Source of the DNA: Paragonimus skrjabini miyazakii
Taxonomy: Eukaryota; Platyhelminthes; Trematoda; Plagiorchiida; Troglotrematidae
Reading direction: 5' to 3'
Assembly (NCBI GenBank): GCA_014338405.1
Contig: JTDE01000219.1
Location: forward strand, 164,392 to 228,391
DNA length: 64,000 nt
The first letter of the stretch is position 1. Each line of letters begins with the position of its first letter. The position numbers and the translations under genes were made by a program. Of the stretch, positions 12,437-24,190 are shown in pieces. The notes below the pieces were generated by a model. That model was not told the DNA's origin. It ran no database searches and saw nothing but the letters and a program-made list of their open reading frames with translations.

Positions 12437-12959
12437 GTGAGTCCTGGTCGTACATACACCCCAAGGTAATGTGCTTGATTGTGGAGTTGCTGAAAGTTTA
12501 TGTGAATCTTACGCCCTGAAGATGTTCCTAGCATGTGCTTGTTATGGTCTACAAATTTAATTTTACGTCAGATCCTTCTTGCGATTTCTTGACAGCTTCG
12601 CCACTGTTAACGTCTTCAACGATGATGTTTGTGTTCGGGTAAAGTCTTATGATAGTCCTAATTATCTCACTCGAGCGATGGTGTATGTTGTTGACCTGCA
12701 ACACATGGAACCAGTTCTCCTATGACAACAGGTGTTGCTACTATACGTGCACAAGTGATTGAGTGAAAATAACATTACCAATAATAATAACTATGCGAAT
12801 GTTTTGGTACTCAGTCTAGAAGCAAGGTTCATCCACTGGTTTCATCTCTACGTGAATACACCCTACTGATACAGAAAAAACCATCAAACCAGTACTATAC
12901 CTGTTAACAACCGAGGTCCTTTGGAGTCAGATTCTCGGTACAACGAACATGGTTTTGGA

Positions 12960-13290
12960 CTGTGCATCATCATCATATATAATAGTACATTAGTGGTTCT
13001 CATTTGTGCTTAACTACCACGCAACCAGGAAGAAGTAAAAGACAGAAGGGGATTGAACCTAACTGCTAAAATTGGCTATGTCCATATTCAAACAATCAGT
13101 TTCAAGCTGCCTACACCTTGCAAACAAGCAGCGGAACCATAAGTGTAAATACCGGATTATCAGTGAGACAGCTTCCTCGCAGTCTTTACTGTCCCGCGTC
13201 ACTTCACTGAGAACTCGGTCAAACAACAGCATTCACACCATTGAACCCGATTAGCCGCCAGCTCACCTAACGTCTCCGATCACCGACATT
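12960..13290 (-). mobile_element. RTE-like LINE 3' end, inverted
   Basis: The plus strand starts with CATCATCATCAT (12966-12977), the reverse complement of the triplet tail. It continues through CTAACTGCTAAAATTGGCTA, CCATATTCAAACAATCAG and CACCTTGCAAACAAGCAG to the reverse complement of the ORF end (CGGTCAAACAACA, then CATTCACACCATTGA, then CTCACCTAACGTCTC). This matches the reversed 51.84-52.22 kb copy nearly end to end. The copy therefore keeps the 3' UTR and the last few dozen codons of ORF2 on the minus strand, about 530 bp after the first afadin exon. Confidence 0.8.
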
Positions 13291-13325
13291 GTTGCTTACC
13301 CGCTGGTGCCACCGAATGTGAGCGA

Positions 13326-13524
13326 TTGAACGCAGAAATCGGTGGACAAATACCTGAAGACGGTTCACGTTTTCTGGCCACAGTGGTCAAGTTTTGCTGC
13401 CGCTGTGCGGACTCTGTTCGTCTGACCAATGGTGTGATTTTCGAGGTAGCCCTAAGTAATAACAATCGTGATCATGATAACCGTAGTAATTCAATAAGGA
13501 ACAGACGCATCTATCTGTACATCT
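13326..13524 (+). other. Open frames of uncertain status
   Basis: The plus frame (NAEIGGQIPEDGSRFLATV, then FCCRCADSVRLTNG) and an overlapping minus frame (13280-13465) are both open over a GC-richer patch next to the LINE end. Neither matches a family I know. The patch could be a further eroded LINE segment or a chance frame. Confidence 0.12.
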
Positions 13525-13670
13525 GACACATATTGTTGCGGTCTGTCAAACACAACATGCAAGGATGCATAGGAAGGGTTTAGATTGGAAGAGGTTGCGT
13601 ACATTTTGGTTTGCTTCAGACGACTTCAAAGAAAAATAAGCAAGAGCTTTTAGTTTCGGGAGTTCGTTAC

Positions 13671-13870
13671 CATCATCATAACGACCCTGAATCTGACCAG
13701 AAGGTATCGTGACCCGAGCCGCTGCTCACCTAGACAGTGACGTGAAATATGTTGGGAGAAACAAACGTTAAGGAATAGATCAAAAAAATATGTCAACAAA
13801 AGACATCTGAAAGGAAGAACTAGATGCGGTGTGAATGTAGATAAGCCATTGACTTTGGTATACTTCAACC
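13671..13870 (-). mobile_element. Second LINE-type 3' tail family, copy 1
   Basis: Begins with CATCATCATA (13671) and then AAGGTATCGTGACCCGAGCC, GCTCACCTAGACAGTGACGT and GAAATAT. The same ordered blocks follow the CAT run at 16.21 kb. By analogy with the RTE tails, the CAT run is the reversed triplet end of a minus-strand element. No coding part is recognisable. It differs clearly in sequence from the RTE tail family. Confidence 0.6.
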
Positions 13871-14861
13871 TGGGCTAGCGCTTCTAGCCACCGGTTTGAA
13901 TGATCACCTAGACCACAACCAAGCAGACAAAATCTAACAACATGCCAGTCTATTAGACAAACTACAGAAGAATTTCAGCAAGTGCTGGGTACCAGTTGAC
14001 CATCACCAACAAAGAAAGAACAAGCATATATTTACTTCATTGTAATTCCTTAACTATCCGAAGACTGATGTCTTTATTCTGTAGATCAAGTCTGTGTTTG
14101 AATTCCCCTGCGAAAGCTGCTGTTAAGACAAACTCCGGTAGGTTGCTGCAAAAAGGATATACTCGGACGCTAAAAGGGTGCTCCGTACATGCTAAACAAT
14201 TCATCTACTGTCAAAGTCCTAGCGAATCATTCCTGAGCTGATTAACTGGGCTAGGTGGAAACATATTCAGTAATTAGCAATAAGATTGATGGAAGATCCC
14301 ATATGCTCTCTTCCGACGTGTCCATAATACAACTGAGCACTGTCCTTGTTTACGTAACTTATCTTGATAGGGTGGCGAAAAATGTGTCTCAATCCGATTT
14401 GTAGTTTATCTCTGCGTCTTCTCACCAATAGGCGAACGACAATAGCGGACGTCAATTTTATGTTGAGGATACACTTGGCAGTTGAAAGTAACCGAGAAGT
14501 AACCAGATTGGAAAGATCTAAACAGCCTGATGAATGCCTCATAAACCAACTTCTCTTTCTATGCCATTAATGCACAGTTGAATAGCCAGTTAAGGCCAGT
14601 TAAGTGTATTGTTCTCATGTTTTGTTCACGTGTAATGCTGCTTACAAGATTTTTAGTGCAGTCTGACTGACGAAAATGAGCTAAGTCGCGTTGAACGATA
14701 GCTCGTTTCATATAGCCTAGTGGTGTATAACGTTCAGATCTTTCTGTTACGTTATCCATTATAAGCCGAACCATGGTGTAATTAGTGTACATTGGCGACG
14801 GGGCAGAGAAAACCAGGATAACATAGGAAGCAGCGGTGCCTCTATGGGATCGTGTGGCATA

Positions 14862-14961
14862 NNNNNNNNNNNNNNNNNNNNNNNNNNNNNNNNNNNNNNN
14901 NNNNNNNNNNNNNNNNNNNNNNNNNNNNNNNNNNNNNNNNNNNNNNNNNNNNNNNNNNNNN
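14862..14961. other. Assembly gap (100 N)
   Basis: Exactly 100 consecutive N, the usual placeholder for a scaffold gap of unknown size. The real intron length across here may differ. Open frames that run through it are meaningless. Confidence 0.99.
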
Positions 14962-15004
14962 TGTCTGTTATACACTACTCTCGTGGACGCAGAAGATGCT
15001 TGAT

Positions 15005-15260
15005 CCGGAAAGTTATTTACTGTCATATATCCGCTAAAGGTATGTGAAAATACGGAACAGCGAACACTAGTTTGCAAGACTAGTGTGTATCCACATCATT
15101 GGCATTAGTGTAGCTACATTCATCCTGGTGACACTTCCCACATAGTGCTTACATCCGTTTCCAATAATTGCTTCTAACCTTCGGTCTTCCTGGCGTCAAG
15201 ATCTGCCTTTTGGTTTCCACGCGTTCCAATCGTACTACACTATTCACAGGCAAAGATGAT
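15005..15260 (+). repeat. Unclassified interspersed repeat, copy 1
   Basis: Shares ordered blocks with 53.57-53.84 kb: GGAAAGTTATTTACTG, CGGAACAGCGAAC, GTGTATCCACA, TGGTGACACTTCCCACATAG, TTCCAATAATTGCTTCT and TCGGTCTTCCTG. The other copy sits inside a LINE fragment, so the family was mobile. There is no protein and no terminal inverted repeat that I can see. It begins about 45 bp after the N gap, so its left edge is uncertain. Confidence 0.6.
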
Positions 15261-16209
15261 CATTATAAAACAGTACTAATCGCAAATCAGAAATCAAGAA
15301 TGCACTGATGACTTTGGTAGTGATCTGTAGCAACGGGGACGGGGGGTATCTTTACCAAACTTGCGGGGTTTTGTGCACAAAATTTAGTATCCGGCTAGAT
15401 CAAAGACTTCAGATTTCTTGCTCTAATTAGCCGCTATTTTACATTCCTCCCAAACAACAAGCAAAATGATATCACCCGAAAATCCTTTTTGAAATCCGTA
15501 ATGATTATCAAGCAGCACTGTACATCACCTTAGATACTCACCTAACTTGTCATTAATCAAGCTCTCCATGATTTTTCAGACAATCAACAATGGTGTAGTA
15601 AAATTGCAATAAGCATACTCTAGGTGATCACCTTCAACGTCAATTAACACTGTGTATGCCCTCGAGGATTTCCGAAGCTGGAACTCTACAAATGACCGTA
15701 TTAGCGATCCATCTAGTGGCTCCAGTAATTCTCCTGAACCAAAACAGTAGTAATCTTAGGGTCCGAAGATTGTTTGTCACAAAGCGCTGACAAGTTTTGA
15801 AAAATAAGATTTGGAGTAGGCGAAATTATTTTATGGACTGTGCTGCTAAATGCGAACGTTGAATGTGTGAAGCTGTTGCCGAACAAACACGGGTTTTTGG
15901 GTACCGGGATCGTTGACGGTGTCCCTGTCTGAATTGACCATCTCATCTACATAACTTAAGTTAGAGATTTTGTCAACGAAACAGAACTGTCAATAAATTT
16001 AGTAGGCGCGCTCATAATGAACTGTTCGTGATCATCAACTAGCAGGTGCACTTCAGCATCAAATCAACAGACATCGATAAGCCCTTATATCAGAGATATA
16101 TATTCAGTCTACTTTGAAAAAGTTCTTCAAGATTTTGAATGGGGATATGTATACCTTCAGTCATTCAACTACAACCAGTCCGCGTCTACTATGCCTAATG
16201 AGATGCTTC
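15261..16209. other. Intronic sequence, no recognised feature
   Basis: Short unsupported frames only (for example 77 codons on the minus strand, 15713-15946). No recognised repeat. Confidence 0.45.
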
Positions 16210-16400
16210 TCATCATCATCATCGTCATTATAGCAGTCATGAGCCTAACCAAAAGGTACTGTGGCTCGGGCCGCCGTTCACCTCAACAGTGACGTGGAAT
16301 ATCCTAGAAGAAAACGTTACTATGAAGGTTGAAAATTATTAAAAGAAGACTAAGCGGAAGAATTAGAAATGGTATGGATACAGATTAGGATACAATCTAG
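16210..16400 (-). mobile_element. Second LINE-type 3' tail family, copy 2
   Basis: CATCATCATCATCGTCAT (16211-16228) is followed by AAGGTACTGTGGCTCGGGCC, GTTCACCTCAACAGTGACGT and GGAATAT, then AAAAGAAGACTA and GGAAGAATTAGAAATGG. This parallels the 13.67 kb copy block for block. The element lies on the minus strand, its triplet end at the low-coordinate side. Confidence 0.6.
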
Positions 16401-19400
16401 CCTGAAGAGTTTCTGCGAGACATTAAGTAAGCAATCACAATTGTACTGTATAATTCGGGAGTAGATTATATATATGAATTGTACGTGACCTCTAGTAAAA
16501 TTGACGTCAGCCTTAGGGTACTTATGGTCACTAACGAGTAAACTCTCTGAAAATCCTGTATAGAGTTGATGATTATTATGTAAAAAGGTTAATACATGTT
16601 GGCAAGTCATGCCTCTCTGAGACAGAGGGGTAAGTGGCTAAAATATGCAATAAACTTTACCATCCTAAGCAAACTTTGAAGAACTGGGCCATTTATCTCA
16701 GTTATCTTGAGCCAGCAGTCAGTGTGACGACCTGCAACTTTTCACAGATCGGCGATGGTGACGAGACACGATCACACCTAATTTTCTCGTCGTCTATTAC
16801 ATGCGGTCAAGTTCAGTAAGCATTGCCAAATAAAACGAGATGATGAGTAACTACACAGCTCTTAGGGAAGTCTGACGCTACAGATCGAATGTCCGTCTAC
16901 GCAGATGGCGGTTTCCGTTAACTGTTGGCTACTACCATCGCTTGCCGGAAAAGTCTACGATTTTCGGTTGCGTAACAAAGTCGGATAGCTTACTCCATGT
17001 TCAATCGAGTTGAACAAGTCAATTGGTGGCAGTCAATCAGCCACCCCGATTCTTTATGACCTTTCACAACATTCTGAAGCTACTGATTATTTGCTCTGAT
17101 CAAGAACTGTTGCAGTATGTACCCGACAGATTCATTATGTAAAGGAGTTTCTTCTGATTTCTCTGCTACAGCCACAGGAAATCATATCACTTTCTATGTG
17201 CGGTGTATTTCGCTAGTATCCATAGATATACTGTGACCCCCCCCTACAGCGATCACACGGAACAACAGAATGGAACAACTAATGTGTCTTATACCATGTC
17301 ATTACCATTCTACCTCAGGTTAGTAGCAAAAGCATTTGATGTTTGCTGTTCAACAGTCGTCTGTCTTGGGAAGCGACCTGACCATACTACAGGTCGGTCA
17401 TCTTTGGTAGCAGGTCGAATTTTTAATGCAAGCAATCCTACTACGCTCATAAAGTGAAGTAATTATGTAACTAAGATTCTCTCGTCTACCGAAGCTTCCA
17501 CTTTCATACTGGTACTAATTCTTTGTTCTTCAACGTTTTCAATGGAAGAGCCGTCAGTAACCAAACCATCCCAAATGAACAATCGCGTATTCAAGCTTGG
17601 TCAAATTTGCATGTGCTCAATAAGTGGTAGCTGCGAGCCCACATAACCGAATCTCCTTAGATCAATTAATCTCATGTCTACATATACGTACTTATGTGTC
17701 CTTGATGAAGCTGCAAACCCAGAGAGGACCAGCTCATATTTGATCCCCTAGTTTCCCAGGTCAAGTGACACAGGGTGATGGCAGTTAGTCCATCACTTTA
17801 ATCAATAACTACAGGTTTACTCAAAACCTGATACTGTTGAGGGTAACCACTGTCAAATCAATGCTTGTGGCGAACTAAACAGAAATTTGTAGTAGGGTGA
17901 CTGAAGAGTTTAGTGAGCATAGATCGCTTGTGTGCATCAGGGAGTATGGTAATCGCTGTCCTATCTGTTCACACATGCTTCCAAGTACCCTACGTTGAGA
18001 CCGCGATCTTTCATGAGAAGGATGTCCACAAACTTAAAGCTCAGCACCAAACCGGCGACAACATCTTATAGTGATGGTCATTGTCAGACGCTTATGCAAA
18101 GAAAAATGAGACTTTAAGAAGGGTTCGTTTAGTGTCACGTAGTTCATGAGGCAATGATAGCTTTTTTTTCTTGAACGGTAGTTCTAGAAGTGAATTGTAC
18201 AAACTTGAGGTATGATAATAATGATAACGTGGGATTAACAGAAGTAGCTGTTGAAAAACCTATTGACATGTCAGTTACTCACTGAATCTTTCTCAATCCG
18301 TAAGAGGTACATAATTCGAAAATGGAGAAACAATACTACGTCAATCTGATGGTGCACACTCCATTATTGTTACTGTTGTGTTATGATAGTTGAGTAAATA
18401 TGATTACGTTGAATAGAAATAAACCTACGGAATAGCCGTAACTTAAACGCGTCTGCATATGATTGTTTAGGATTTATGCTTGTGTTCCTTCTTTTGCTGT
18501 TTTGTGTGAATTTCAATAATATTTAGCTTTTCATCATTTGCTTTTTCTGTTGCCTCTTCGATTCCCTTTTTACATTTCCAATTTTAATGTCCTAAGTTTA
18601 CAAGCGATATTTATCTGACACCCTCTATACCCTGTAGTTCTGAGTTTTTCAAAGGCATTACATTACACTATCAAATGGACTAATAAAACAAAAATGCGTT
18701 TTAATTTATGTGAATTCGTCCAACTTATCTCAGCGCCGAAGTAGTCAATTTATCAAGTATGTATCGTTGCATCGAGGGCCTTTAATAGCATAATTCTTGT
18801 TTCGTTTCTTAACTACTCATCGTTCGAGTTTTCTAATCGTGTTTACAAATGAAAATCACTCCGATTTTGATATTTTCAAACCCTGTAAATTAATTCAAGG
18901 CATTGAAAATTGTTTGTTTCTGAACGTAGTTAACTAAACTGCATTAGAGAAATTTTAGCCCTTAAACGGCTTGTACACACGGATCGATACAATAATCGAT
19001 TATTCGATAAAATCACGTGAAGCGTGCACACTGAGGGACGTGGGAAATGCTTGCTCACATGTATTCTAATTTCACGTCAAAATGGTCTGAACCAACCGTA
19101 CCGTTAGCGTTTAAATATATGGTACATTAGACTGGTCCTATTAGTAAAAAAATATTCCCCTTCACAGTCAGTTCCAGGTCTAATCAAGTTAGATTGTGGT
19201 CATGATGCTTATATGAGTGAATGGACAGTAAGAAACATTCCCAGTCGAAAATGTTCTGCAGTTTTTAGTTCCGGTAGAACTAATATTCAAACGCATGTCA
19301 TACACATGAAGGTATTGTTCAGATAGTCAGTCAGTTTCAGAAAGTAGATTCGCCATTCAACGTTAAACGTTGTTACAGAACGATTGCCTCGGTTCTGCAA

Positions 19401-19499
19401 TGAATTCGTGGCAGTTACACTACAAGGCACTTGCTGTCAAACTACGTACGGGAAAAGATGAACCACATCTATTCGGGTTGCTAAAGTCTAGACAGTAGG
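16401..19499. other. Intronic sequence, no recognised feature
   Basis: No open frame above 90 codons and no family motif. Contains a small inverted motif, GACCTG and CAGGTC around 17375-17395, which shares 18 bp with a site at 4.21 kb. Confidence 0.45.
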
Positions 19500-19504
19500 A
19501 GCAG

Positions 19505-19575
19505 TTGAGGAAATCAGGGGTCGAACCCAATATTCCATGCTGTGTAGCCGGGCATCATTATCGCTAGTCCAACTC
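19505..19575 (-). repeat. tRNA-like SINE fragment
   Basis: The minus strand contains GGGTTCGACCCC, a strong B-box/T-arm match (GGTTCGANNCC with a pairing stem). It is preceded by TAGCGATAATGATGCCCGGC, a poor A-box candidate at roughly the right distance. No clean acceptor stem or anticodon arm is seen, so a tRNA-derived SINE fragment is more likely than a tRNA gene. Confidence 0.35.
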
Positions 19576-19580
19576 GAGTT

Positions 19581-22500
19581 GCAGTAGCCTTTTTAAGAAT
19601 AATTCTGTTTTTTGGGCGATAAGATCAGAGGTTATTTTGAATGTTGTTAACCAAGAATGAGTCGCCATTTCTACTGTAACTTACCTAAATACACTGAGGT
19701 AAGCAATAAAATCAGAAGAAACATATAACAAGAAAGGATCATTCAAAACAGTAAATGCTAAGATCTCGCCAATCAAGTGTAATGGAATTTCGTTATTTTG
19801 CTGACCGAACAGTATACTGCCAACTGCTAAAAACAAAAACTGTGCTTGTATGTGAAAGCCTTCTTCGATTCGACCGTTTTTGGCTCCCTCTAGAATTGTG
19901 GCCATAGTGGACGAGTTCTAGCAAATATCTTGAAATGTTTAAATCTTTTTAGGTTTAATTTGGTGATAATTTCATCAGTTGTTTGTAATTTCGACTGATT
20001 TTCTTGGGTGGTGTTTGCTTCCTTGTTCCTATTGAAATTTGTGCTGCATAGTATTCTAGAAGGCGCATGTGAGAAATCCAACGATCTTGGTATGGACTTT
20101 CGTTCGAATTGAGTAGATGGACGACAATATTTTACTTAAAGCTTTGCTGAATGCATGCATCCTCAAGCTGGTTTGTATGGGATAGTTATTTGCACATCCG
20201 AAGCACAAAGCATTACTTCAAAGCTGGAGCGTTCCCACCTCTACATTCTTCATTACGAGCAATCCGAAACAGACCGTGTACGGTTTCGTTTGTATGGGTA
20301 TTATTGGTATTTTATTTAACCGATATCAGCATACCTAGATCAGCATAGTGCTCACCTCAATATTTGGAATTTACAACTTCGAACAGGTATTAACCGAAGG
20401 GAATAGTCTATACTGAAAGTCTGTGATTCGTTTTTCTTGGTGGTTCAGAAAGACGTTGTGTTTGCACTCAAAGAGGAAAAATGTTTATTACATTTGTCAG
20501 TCGTTGTCTTCATCGTTTAAACCGTTTGGACGTTTATTTGGATGTACATGTGCATAGGGTGGCCTTTTGTAAGAACGCATTTCTAAAAAAAACCATGGGT
20601 ATGTAACTAGTTGGCGAACTGGTAGAAGTGCATAGTTTGTGATGGTTGGACTACGAAGTCTGTAGGCGAGCTAAGAGTTCATTGTCCTAGACATCATTCA
20701 CAGAACACTTTTACGAGACATTGGAACGGAGAAGTGGCCAGGCAATGATCTAGTAGTGAATTACGAAGATTCTAATTGTACCAAATCGGTGAGTTCGCCC
20801 TTCGATTGAAATCACCATCATCAATAGTTACGTGTGTTCGAGAACCATTCTCCTTGTCATGTACACATCCACGTTAATTACACCAGGATAAACACAAAAA
20901 TGAAATGCAACCCCGTGGTTTGACACATACAACGTTTTATCCTGCGTTTCAAAGATCAACGTAAATTGACTACTGTCTGTTAGTTCAACTCTGTCCACAC
21001 CATCAGCGAGTCCAGCTCTGCAGCAACAATTGTGTTTGAGCCACACACTCATTTTCCTGCCAATTGCTTTGCTCGCCTCTTAGTCGTGAACCTTATCGTA
21101 AGCCAAGTATACGTACACCTATACATAATCGCTAAGTTTAAAAAATATGTAAATTTCCAACTATGGGTTAACGCTATAACTAAGTATTGGCTTCATCACT
21201 GACTTTTTCTTTGTACCGTCGTGACCACACAGTAGATATCACTCAACTAGAATTTGTCCTGTTCTTGCTCAAACCACTACATAACTACATGTTAACATTA
21301 GATTGGGTACAAGTATCAACACACTTGTTTGAATTCATATATTCCGGCGTACCCCAGCTCAAATTGTCTTACCGTCTGGTCAGCTTATTGTCGTTCACGT
21401 TATAGTAGGTGCGCTTTGTTTGAGAAAGCGTCAAGTCAATTTTTTCTAGTATGCTTTGGATACCTGGACGCCCAGACTGAGATACAATGAAGAGTTTTAA
21501 AAAATGTCCTTCAACGAGCCTAATGACTACCAGCTTGGCAGGATCGTCTTGTGACCGCCTTGCGGTGACTATCCTGTGGTAGCCGGAAAAGTTTTAGCTC
21601 CAGAGGGGTGGTTGTGGGGAAATTCATCATGTAATTATATAATTATGTTAGCAATCTCATCTGCCTCATTTCCAAAACCTAGGTAGACAGGTTACTCTAA
21701 ACAAATATGTGTTCATCACATGTTTGTTGGTGTCTTGATCGTTCGCACAGTTCTGTCTGCATGACCACACTGAAAGTTGTGAATTACGAATTCACCAGTG
21801 ATTGTTATAGCTTCTCCAAAAGATATGTATTCTTCTGCGTCTTTATAATGGTAGTTAGTATATTACAGAGTAGTATCTAATACATTCAACTATGACAAAA
21901 CGAATGAAATCTTAAAAACTTTGTTTTTTTCCTCCGGTCTTAATCTTGAAGGCTTAAGTAACATGGAACAATGTTCATCTACAATGTTTCTGGTAAATTC
22001 ATCTCATTGAGGCAGCTTCACCACCTTTTTCCTGGTATCTGTTACATCCCAACAACGCCCACGAAAAATCACTGGACTGCATCATGCAAGCGCATTTTAT
22101 GTCAACATTTGTTGCGTCTTCTAGACACCTAAACTCAATTAGTCATCGGCATTCATTTTGTGAACAATCATATTCAGAGTGCTGTTTTTTTTGGTCGGAC
22201 ATAGATTGTGATAACCGACTTCGAGTGTAGAAATAAATCATTCGTTTTCACTGCAAAGTGTGGTCAGCCGCTGAAATCGGTTCCTTTGTGAATTAGGTGA
22301 CAGCATAGAAGTGGTCGTTTGCAAAATACGTCGCCATATGGATTTTTTTCGCTCTGATGCCGAGCAACTTACATATATGGCAGAGATTTTTGGGAGCTAT
22401 CCTGAAGAAAACTCCTAGAAAATATTACTGTGAGCCATGTAGTGTATAGGTTGAAACACATAACAGCAAAAGATGCAACAGAATGAATTTTGTAAAACGT

Positions 22501-23885
22501 ATTGACACAATTAGAGATCCGAAATAAACAGTAACATTAATTTTTAAATATCCGAAACATTCTACGTCTTTGAACTTCTGTTTAACACCTCTCAGCAGAT
22601 TACAGGTTGATGAGAACATTTTGTGACAGTCGCACGGAAGACGGCACTTTTCCATTCACGGCGATTAACTCTCAATAGTGCATTGTGTTGTATACGTTTT
22701 ACTTGATCAACTAACATGATCCACTCAGATTTAGAACGAGAAAATATATTAGCTCACTCGCGTGACTACTGGCCCTGATCGTAAAACTGGTGATAAATTT
22801 GCTTAGATCTTAGCGTAAAGTGCGAAGGTTGCGCATTCGGTACACAATCAGGGTAACACTGCCTGTCAGATCTCGATTGGAATAAAACCGGTCGTGAGAT
22901 AACAATTAGTAAACGAGACAGTTAAATTGCACAACTCTAAACACATAACATTTAATCCGATTAACTGCTTTTCGCCTATCTGGCCGAATTACTTACAGCT
23001 GGAGAGTTGCTTCAGGTCCGCATGTGGATCGTACAAGACACTGATCCTAGGACATTAAAGAGGCAACAATGAGAAACAAACATTTCGTTTAATCTAAAGT
23101 CATTTGCAGGATAAAGTTTTGTTCCACGGTGGCCATTTCAGGGATCAGCTGTCTTGTATCAATGAACACCGATGACACAGCTGTGGTTCTATCCAGTGAC
23201 CTTCAGACGGGAAAGCAAAGCTCTTGTTTGTTGATTCATTAGTTACTTCAACAGTGCTGTAATTCGTTTTCGGGTAACTCGTTGTCAACTCTTCCACGGG
23301 TATTTTGTAACTGCTTTTTAAAATTTAATAAACCCGTCGATATTCAGTCAACATGTGTCCCAATATGTCACAGCAACCAGCATGGTATGCTTCAAAGCTA
23401 AAAACTTTGCTGAGGCCCAATGATGTTGCCTGTTAGTACTCGGTCGGTCAGTTTGTGTTTACCACGGTCACATGATCCAAGATTAAAATCATCGACTGAG
23501 TGTCGGTCTAAAACTATTATGTAACATTTTTTATGTGTAATCATCCCGTTAAGTGGATACAATCACTATGTGCATTTCTCATATCAAACCATTATGTGGT
23601 TGTTGATGATTACTCGGGATCTGATTATGTTGACTTGAACATGACCGACAGTTGATCACAGGTTTCCTATTCATATTGACTTCTCAGTCAATTCCTTACG
23701 AAAAGAAGCAATAAGCTAGAGTTCTTCTCCTGTTATAGTTTGTCAGTGGTGCAAAACCCCCCATGTCTAGGATTTGGTCTACACAATCACCTTGCTAGCA
23801 TTAAGACATGGGCATAAACCCTGGTCATATAAACTGTATGCTTTGCGGATAAGCTTTAACTTGGCAGCGATACCCAGATGTTTTT
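19581..23885. other. Intronic sequence, no recognised feature
   Basis: Frames of up to 76 codons were read, including 19681-19905 minus, 20828-21052 minus and 22425-22655 minus. None shows a domain or splice-bounded structure. No repeat shared with the rest of the window was noticed. Confidence 0.45.
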
Positions 23886-24190
23886 TGATCGAGTTGTCTG
23901 TGAAGTGAGTGCACTTATTGACGCGGGGCACTGAAAGTTGTCTTGCTGATGACGTTTTATCTTCACTTACAGCTCGGTTATTAGTTTGCAAGGTGAAGGC
24001 GCCTTGATGTTGTATGTTTGAATATAGACGTAGCTATTTTTAGTAGTTAAGTCTCCTTCCCTACTTCTTTTTTTCTTCTCTCTTCCTATACAGGGTTTGC
24101 TTTTTTTTGTTCTTCGTGGTTGTGTGGCAGTTAGGCATCAGTGTGAACCACCCATGTATTGCTGTCTAGGATGATGATGATGATGCTCGC
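23886..24190 (+). mobile_element. RTE-like LINE 3' end, 5'-truncated
   Basis: Starts within the last codons of ORF2 (GAGTTGTCTGTGAAGTGAGT, matching the stop region at 51.93 kb). It runs through the 3' UTR (CTTACAGCTCGGTTATTAG, TGTTTGAATATAGACGTAGC, ACAGGGTTTGC, GGCAGTTAGGCATCAGTGTG) to a GATGATGATGATGATG end. It is one of the cleanest tails in the window, about 300 bp long, on the same strand as the afadin gene. Confidence 0.85.

Noticed and set aside
14559..15077. 172-codon minus-strand frame and the overlapping plus frames
   Set aside because: They run through the 100-N gap. The real sequence on either side is short and has no domain.
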